A stretch of DNA of 64,000 bases, from assembly GCF_003324565.1 (NCBI RefSeq), contig NZ_QOLA01000011.1, positions 62,001-126,000 of the forward strand, read 5' to 3'. This DNA is from Streptomyces sp. SDr-06. GTDB taxonomy: Bacteria > Actinomycetota > Actinomycetes > Streptomycetales > Streptomycetaceae. Positions 60,128 to 64,000 of the stretch are shown here, piece after piece. Positions within the stretch are counted from its first letter, which is position 1. Every line of letters starts with the position of its first letter. The notes below the pieces were generated by a model. It made no database searches and was not told the DNA's origin. It worked only from the letters and a program-made list of their open reading frames with translations. A program made the position numbers and the translations under genes.

Positions 60128-61636
60128 ATGACGAGCGAGACGAGCCCCCGTGTGTACGAGGACCGGCGCGGAGACTCCGCGGAACCCGTCGTGCGCCCCA
60201 CGGAGCAGGACGAGGTCGCCGCGGCGGGCAGCCAGCTGATCGGCGGGCCGCTCGGCCGCTGGGCAAGGCCCGGCCACCACTGGCTCACGCCGATCAGAAT
60301 CGTGGTGCTCGTCGCCATCGGGATGTTCGCCCTGGGGATGGCCCAGAAGCTGCCGTGCTACGACTGGGCCTGGTTCCGGGGCGCCAATTCGCAGTACACA
60401 CACGCCTGTTACTCGGACATCCCGCACCTGTACTCGCTGCGCGGCTTCGCCGACAACCTCGTGCCGTACTTCGACCGCCTCAACGGCGACATGAACTACC
60501 TCGAATACCCGGTACTGACCGGCCTGTTCATGGAGGTCGCCTCCTGGCTGACGCCGGGCAGCGGCGACATGCAGCACCGGGAGCAGATGTACTGGATGGT
60601 CAACGCGGGCATGCTGATGGCCTGCACGGCCGTCATCGCCGTCTGCGTCGCGCGCACCCACCGCCGTCGCCCCTGGGACGCCCTCCTGGTCGCGCTCGCC
60701 CCCGCCTTCGCCCTCACGGCCACCATCAACTGGGATCTGTTCGCCGTCGCCCTCACCGCCGCCGCGATGCTGATGTGGTCGCGTGGCCGGACGCTCGCGT
60801 TCGGCATCCTGATCGGTCTCGCGACCGCCGCGAAGCTGTACCCCGTCCTGCTGCTGGGGCCGCTGCTCGTGCTGTGCTGGCGGGCCGGAAAATGGCGGGA
60901 GTTCGGGGCCGCGGCGCTGGGCGCCGCCGGAGCCTGGCTGGTGGTGAACCTGCCGGTGATGATGCTCGCGCCCGAGGGGTGGAAGAAGTTCTACACCTTC
61001 AGCCAGGAACGGTCCGTCGACTTCGGCTCGTTCTGGCTGATCATCTCGCAGCGCACGGGCAAGGGCCTGAACACGGACATGGTGAACACGCTGGCCGCGC
61101 TCCTCATGGTGCTGGCCTGCGCGGGCATCGCGGTGCTCACGCTCACCGCGCCGCGCCGTCCGCGCTTCGCGCAGCTGGCCTTCCTGGTGGTCGCCGCGTT
61201 CATCATCACCAACAAGGTCTACTCTCCGCAGTACGTCCTCTGGCTGATCCCGCTGGCCGCCCTCGCCCGGCCGCGCTGGCGGGACTTCCTGATCTGGCAG
61301 GCCGGCGAGGTCGTGTACTTCCTCGGTATCTGGTTGTACCTCGCCTACACGATGAGCGGCGACAAGCACCAGGGTCTGCCGACCGAGGGCTACCAACTGG
61401 CCATCGCCGGACACCTGTTGACCACGCTGTATCTGTGCGCCGTCGTGGTGCGCGACATCCTCATGCCGGAGCGGGACGTCGTACGGCGGGACGGCTCGGA
61501 CGATCCGTCGGGCGGGGTCCTGGACCGGGCCGAGGACGTGTTCGTGCTGGGCCAGGCGGCACATCCCCCGCGCCACGCGGCGACGCTCGAAGAGGGGCCG
61601 CGGGTGGAGTGGGGCGCCAGGTCCCCCGCCTCCTAG
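60128..61636 (+). CDS. GT87/DUF2029-like polyprenol-dependent glycosyltransferase
   Basis: 502 aa membrane protein with about nine to eleven helices. An acidic residue just after the first helix region (LPCYDWAWF) and the DMNYLEYPVLTGLFMEVASW segment fit GT-C enzymes such as mycobacterial mannosyl- and arabinosyltransferases, which use polyprenyl-phosphate sugars outside the membrane. TATINWDLFAVALTAAAML and KLYPVLLLGPLL are typical of GT87. The acceptor is unknown. ATG 60,128 was chosen because CAGGA lies 8 bases upstream; ATG 60,119 is possible. The acidic C-terminal tail is cytoplasmic. Confidence 0.85.
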   Translation: MTSETSPRVYEDRRGDSAEPVVRPTEQDEVAAAGSQLIGGPLGRWARPGHHWLTPIRIVVLVAIGMFALGMAQKLPCYDWAWFRGANSQYTHACYSDIPHLYSLRGFADNLVPYFDRLNGDMNYLEYPVLTGLFMEVASWLTPGSGDMQHREQMYWMVNAGMLMACTAVIAVCVARTHRRRPWDALLVALAPAFALTATINWDLFAVALTAAAMLMWSRGRTLAFGILIGLATAAKLYPVLLLGPLLVLCWRAGKWREFGAAALGAAGAWLVVNLPVMMLAPEGWKKFYTFSQERSVDFGSFWLIISQRTGKGLNTDMVNTLAALLMVLACAGIAVLTLTAPRRPRFAQLAFLVVAAFIITNKVYSPQYVLWLIPLAALARPRWRDFLIWQAGEVVYFLGIWLYLAYTMSGDKHQGLPTEGYQLAIAGHLLTTLYLCAVVVRDILMPERDVVRRDGSDDPSGGVLDRAEDVFVLGQAAHPPRHAATLEEGPRVEWGARSPAS

Positions 61637-61653
61637 CGGACTCGTGGAAAGGC

Positions 61654-61697
61654 TCGGGCCCCTGGCCGACGGCGGCTGTCGTCGGCCAGGGGCCCGA
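61654..61697. terminator. Bidirectional hairpin between the GT87-like gene and the racemase-fold gene
   Basis: 17-bp perfect stem (TCGGGCCCCTGGCCGAC and complement) with a 10-base loop, between two convergent genes. Confidence 0.85.
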
Positions 61698-61727
61698 TGT
61701 TCTGCTTGCCTCGCGGGGCGGTCCTGC

Positions 61728-62759
61728 CTAGCGATCGACCAGGCGGTCGAACTGCGTGGTGGTGTGGCGCAGGTGGGCCACCAGCTCGTCGCCCACACGC
61801 GGTTCCTGCGAGTCCGACGGCACGAACAGGATCGACACCTGCATGTGCGGAGGCTCCGCGAACCAGCGCTGCTTGCCCGCCCAGACGAACGGCGAAAGAT
61901 TGCGGTTGACGGTGGCGAGTCCGGCACGGGCGACGCCCTTGGCCCGCGGCATCACGCCGTGCAGGGCCTTCGGGGCCTCCAGGCCCACGCCGTGCGAGGT
62001 ACCGCCGGCGACCACGACCAGCCAGCCGTCGGAGGCGACCTTCTGCTGGCGGTAACCGAACCGGTCGCCCTTGGCGACCCGGGTGACGTCCAGGACGGCG
62101 CCCCGGTACTCGGTCGCCTCGTGATCGCCGAGCCACAGCCGCGTACCGATGCGGGCGCGGAAGCGGGTCTGCGGGAACTGCTGCTGCAGCCGGGCCTGCT
62201 CCTCGGCACGCAGGTGGCTGACGAACATCGTGTGCAGCGGCAGCCGGGCCGCGCGCAGCCGGTCCATCCACGCGATGACCTCCTCGACGGCGTCCGAGCC
62301 GTCGGTGCGGTCGAGCGGAAGGTGCAGCGCAAAGCCTTCGAGCCGTACGTCCTCGATGGCGGAGCGCAGCATGCCGAGCTCCTCCTCCTTGACGCCGTGG
62401 CGCTTCATCGAGCTCATGCACTCGATGACCACGCGGGCGCCCACCAGGGCGTGCACGCCGTCGACCGAGGAGACCGAGCGGATCACGCGGTCGGGCAGCG
62501 GCACCGGCTCCTCACCGCGCCGGAACGGGGTGAGGACGAGCAGGTCGCCGCTGAACCAGTCCTTGATGCGGGCGGCTTCGTAGGTCGTGCCGACCGCCAG
62601 GATGTCCGAGCCGAAGCGGGACACCTCGTCCGCGAGCCGCTCGTGGCCGAAGCCGTAGCCATTGCCCTTGCAGACCGGGACGATGCCCGGGAACTGGTCG
62701 ATCACGGACTTCTGGTGCGCCCGCCAGCGAGCGGAGTCGACATAGAGGGTGAGCGCCAT
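61728..62759 (-). CDS. Alanine racemase-fold PLP protein
   Basis: 343 aa. The N-terminal PLP-barrel of the alanine racemase family is recognisable by VPVCKGNGYGFGHERLADEV (Lys31 would bind PLP; normal enzymes have VVKANAYGHG). ECMSSMKRHGV and GTRLWLGD are further barrel motifs. Catalytic alanine racemases use a C-terminal domain tyrosine, which I could not place, and the C-terminal part diverges. It may be a racemase for another residue or an accessory protein. It follows femX on the same strand 66 bases away, so a role in stem-peptide or interpeptide synthesis is plausible. ATG 62,759. Confidence 0.85.
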   Translation of the reverse strand: MALTLYVDSARWRAHQKSVIDQFPGIVPVCKGNGYGFGHERLADEVSRFGSDILAVGTTYEAARIKDWFSGDLLVLTPFRRGEEPVPLPDRVIRSVSSVDGVHALVGARVVIECMSSMKRHGVKEEELGMLRSAIEDVRLEGFALHLPLDRTDGSDAVEEVIAWMDRLRAARLPLHTMFVSHLRAEEQARLQQQFPQTRFRARIGTRLWLGDHEATEYRGAVLDVTRVAKGDRFGYRQQKVASDGWLVVVAGGTSHGVGLEAPKALHGVMPRAKGVARAGLATVNRNLSPFVWAGKQRWFAEPPHMQVSILFVPSDSQEPRVGDELVAHLRHTTTQFDRLVDR

Positions 62760-62825
62760 GGCCGTCCGGACCTTTCTGATGGCTGCGATGAGTCGGAGGT
62801 ACGAGGAACGAGGTTACGCAACCGC

Positions 62826-63944
62826 TCAGCGGCGCGACATATACATGTCCAGCGCCTTGTGGAGCAGCTTGTTCAGCGGGAAGTCCCATTCGCCGAGGTA
62901 CTCGGCCGCCTCGCCGCCGGTGCCCACCTTGAACTGGATGAGGCCGAAGAGGTGGTCGGTCTCGTCCAGGGAGTCCGAGATGCCGCGCAGGTCGTAGACC
63001 GTCGCCCCCATCGCGTAGGCGTCGCGGAGCATGCGCCACTGCATCGCGTTGGAGGGCCGCACCTCGCGGCCGATGTTGTCGGAGGCACCGTAGGAGTACC
63101 AGACGTGCCCGCCGACGACGAGCATCGTCGCCGCCGAGAGGTTGACCCCGTTGTGGCGCGCGAAGTAGAGCCGCATCCGGTTGGGGTCCTCGGAGTTGAG
63201 GACCGTCCACATGCGCTGGAAGTACGAGAGCGGGCGCGGGCGGAAGTGGTCGCGCACCGCGGTGATCTCGTACAGGCGCTGCCACTCGGCGAGGTCCTCG
63301 TAGCCGCCCTGGACCACCTCCACGCCGGCCTTCTCGGCCTTCTTGATGTTGCGGCGCCACAGCTGGTTGAAGCCCTTGAGGACGTCGTCCAGGGAGCGGT
63401 TGGCCAGCGGCACCTGGAAGACGTAGCGCGGCTGGACGTCGCCGAACCCGGCGCCGCCGTCCTCGCCCTGCTGCCAGCCCATCTTGCGCAGCCGGTCGGC
63501 GACTTCGAAGGCACGCGGCTCGATGTGCGTGGCCTCGACGTCGCGCAGGCGCTTCACGTCCGGGTCCTGGATGCCGGACTTGATGGCGGTCGAGTCCCAG
63601 CGGCGGATGACGACCGGCGGGCCCATCTTCACCGAGAACGCACCCTGCTGCTTGAGGTGCGCGAGCATCGGCTTCAGCCACTCGTCCAGGTTGGGCGCGT
63701 ACCAGTTGATGACCGGTCCCTCGGGCAGGTACGCCAAGTAGCGCTTGACCTTGGGGAGCTGGCGGTAGAGGACCAGACCGGCGCCGACGAGCTCGCCGTT
63801 CTTGTCGAACCAGCCGAGGCTCTCCGAACGCCATTCCGTCTTGACGTCAGCCCACGCCGGGACCTGGCAGTGGCTCGCCGCGGGCAGGCTCTGGATGTAC
63901 GCCAGATGCTGCTCACGGCTGATGGTCCTCAGGGTCAGGCTCAT
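62826..63944 (-). CDS. femX: FemX-type peptidoglycan branching aminoacyltransferase
   Basis: 372 aa FemABX protein with two GNAT-like lobes: GAGLVLYRQLPKVKRYLAYL and PEGPVINWY in lobe 1, FNQLWRRNIKKAEKAGVEV in the linker, and ATMLVVGGHVWYSYGASDN plus YDLRGISDSLDETDHLFGL in lobe 2. It transfers an amino acid from tRNA to lipid II; in S. coelicolor FemX adds the single glycine to LL-diaminopimelate and is essential unless vancomycin-resistance genes are induced. ATG 63,944 has GAGGAG upstream. First gene of a pair with the racemase-fold gene; the 56 bases before it show nothing else. Confidence 0.93.
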   Translation of the reverse strand: MSLTLRTISREQHLAYIQSLPAASHCQVPAWADVKTEWRSESLGWFDKNGELVGAGLVLYRQLPKVKRYLAYLPEGPVINWYAPNLDEWLKPMLAHLKQQGAFSVKMGPPVVIRRWDSTAIKSGIQDPDVKRLRDVEATHIEPRAFEVADRLRKMGWQQGEDGGAGFGDVQPRYVFQVPLANRSLDDVLKGFNQLWRRNIKKAEKAGVEVVQGGYEDLAEWQRLYEITAVRDHFRPRPLSYFQRMWTVLNSEDPNRMRLYFARHNGVNLSAATMLVVGGHVWYSYGASDNIGREVRPSNAMQWRMLRDAYAMGATVYDLRGISDSLDETDHLFGLIQFKVGTGGEAAEYLGEWDFPLNKLLHKALDMYMSRR

Positions 63945-64000
63945 GCGGGGCGCTCCTCGGCAGGTGTGTCCCCATGGGTACAGGGGCTCCGGCTCTCGTG

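Overview
This window is the replication-origin region of a Streptomyces (or very close relative) chromosome. The DNA is extremely GC-rich, codon third positions are almost all G or C, and GTG starts are common. The gene order (gyrA-gyrB-dciA-recF-gnd-dnaN-oriC-dnaA-rpmH-rnpA-yidD-yidC-jag-rsmG-parA-parB) is the actinobacterial origin block. The gnd gene between recF and dnaN, class E sortases, a FemX branching enzyme and many parS sites point to Streptomyces. All assignments come from reading the sequence and from remembered family knowledge; no database search was run.

Left part (1-22,600). A truncated NarL-partner type histidine kinase and a tRNA-Leu come first. Next is the cell-wall/signalling operon fhaA-fhaB-pstP-rodA-pbpA-pknB, syntenic with the Mycobacterium tuberculosis pknB cluster but without pknA. 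On the opposite strand lies an operon of small membrane proteins: a sortase and a DUF881 protein, then a 59-aa membrane protein, an orphan TrpG/PabA-like amidotransferase and two more class E sortases joined by four-base overlaps. crgA, a rhomboid protease, a cyclophilin, a DUF5324 protein, tRNA-Ala, an HTH regulator paired with a membrane kinase, an unrecognised secreted/membrane protein, a DLW-39 miniprotein, a small secreted protein and tRNA-Ile follow.

Centre (22,600-41,500). This is the replication and segregation core. oriC (about 32,344-33,230) carries some 15-18 DnaA-box-like nonamers and, at its dnaN-proximal end, a box-box-GC-TAG-triplet array resembling the bacterial basal unwinding system. 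dnaA is on the minus strand; a promoter with a perfect DnaA box just upstream is visible. The rpmH-to-parB genes run rightwards.

Right part (41,500-64,000). Here are a GNAT protein, trxA/trxB, the sigM/anti-sigma pair, a membrane pseudokinase, murJ, a DUF6049 protein, pcnA, an MFS permease, inositol-phosphate synthase, a PadR regulator with a perfect 31-bp palindrome, a class A PBP, a GT87-like glycosyltransferase, an alanine-racemase-fold protein and FemX.

Functionally the window couples initiation (DnaA/oriC), segregation (ParA/ParB and 12 exact GTTTCACGTGAAAC parS sites, ten of them right of oriC) and envelope growth (PknB, FHA proteins, SEDS/PBP pairs, MurJ, FemX, sortases). No CRISPR array, insertion sequence or prophage was seen. 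The most interesting non-genic signals are the candidate unwinding array in oriC, DnaA-box clusters away from oriC (14,895-15,095 and 39,026-39,256), and parS sites enlarged into 26-38 bp palindromes at gene ends.
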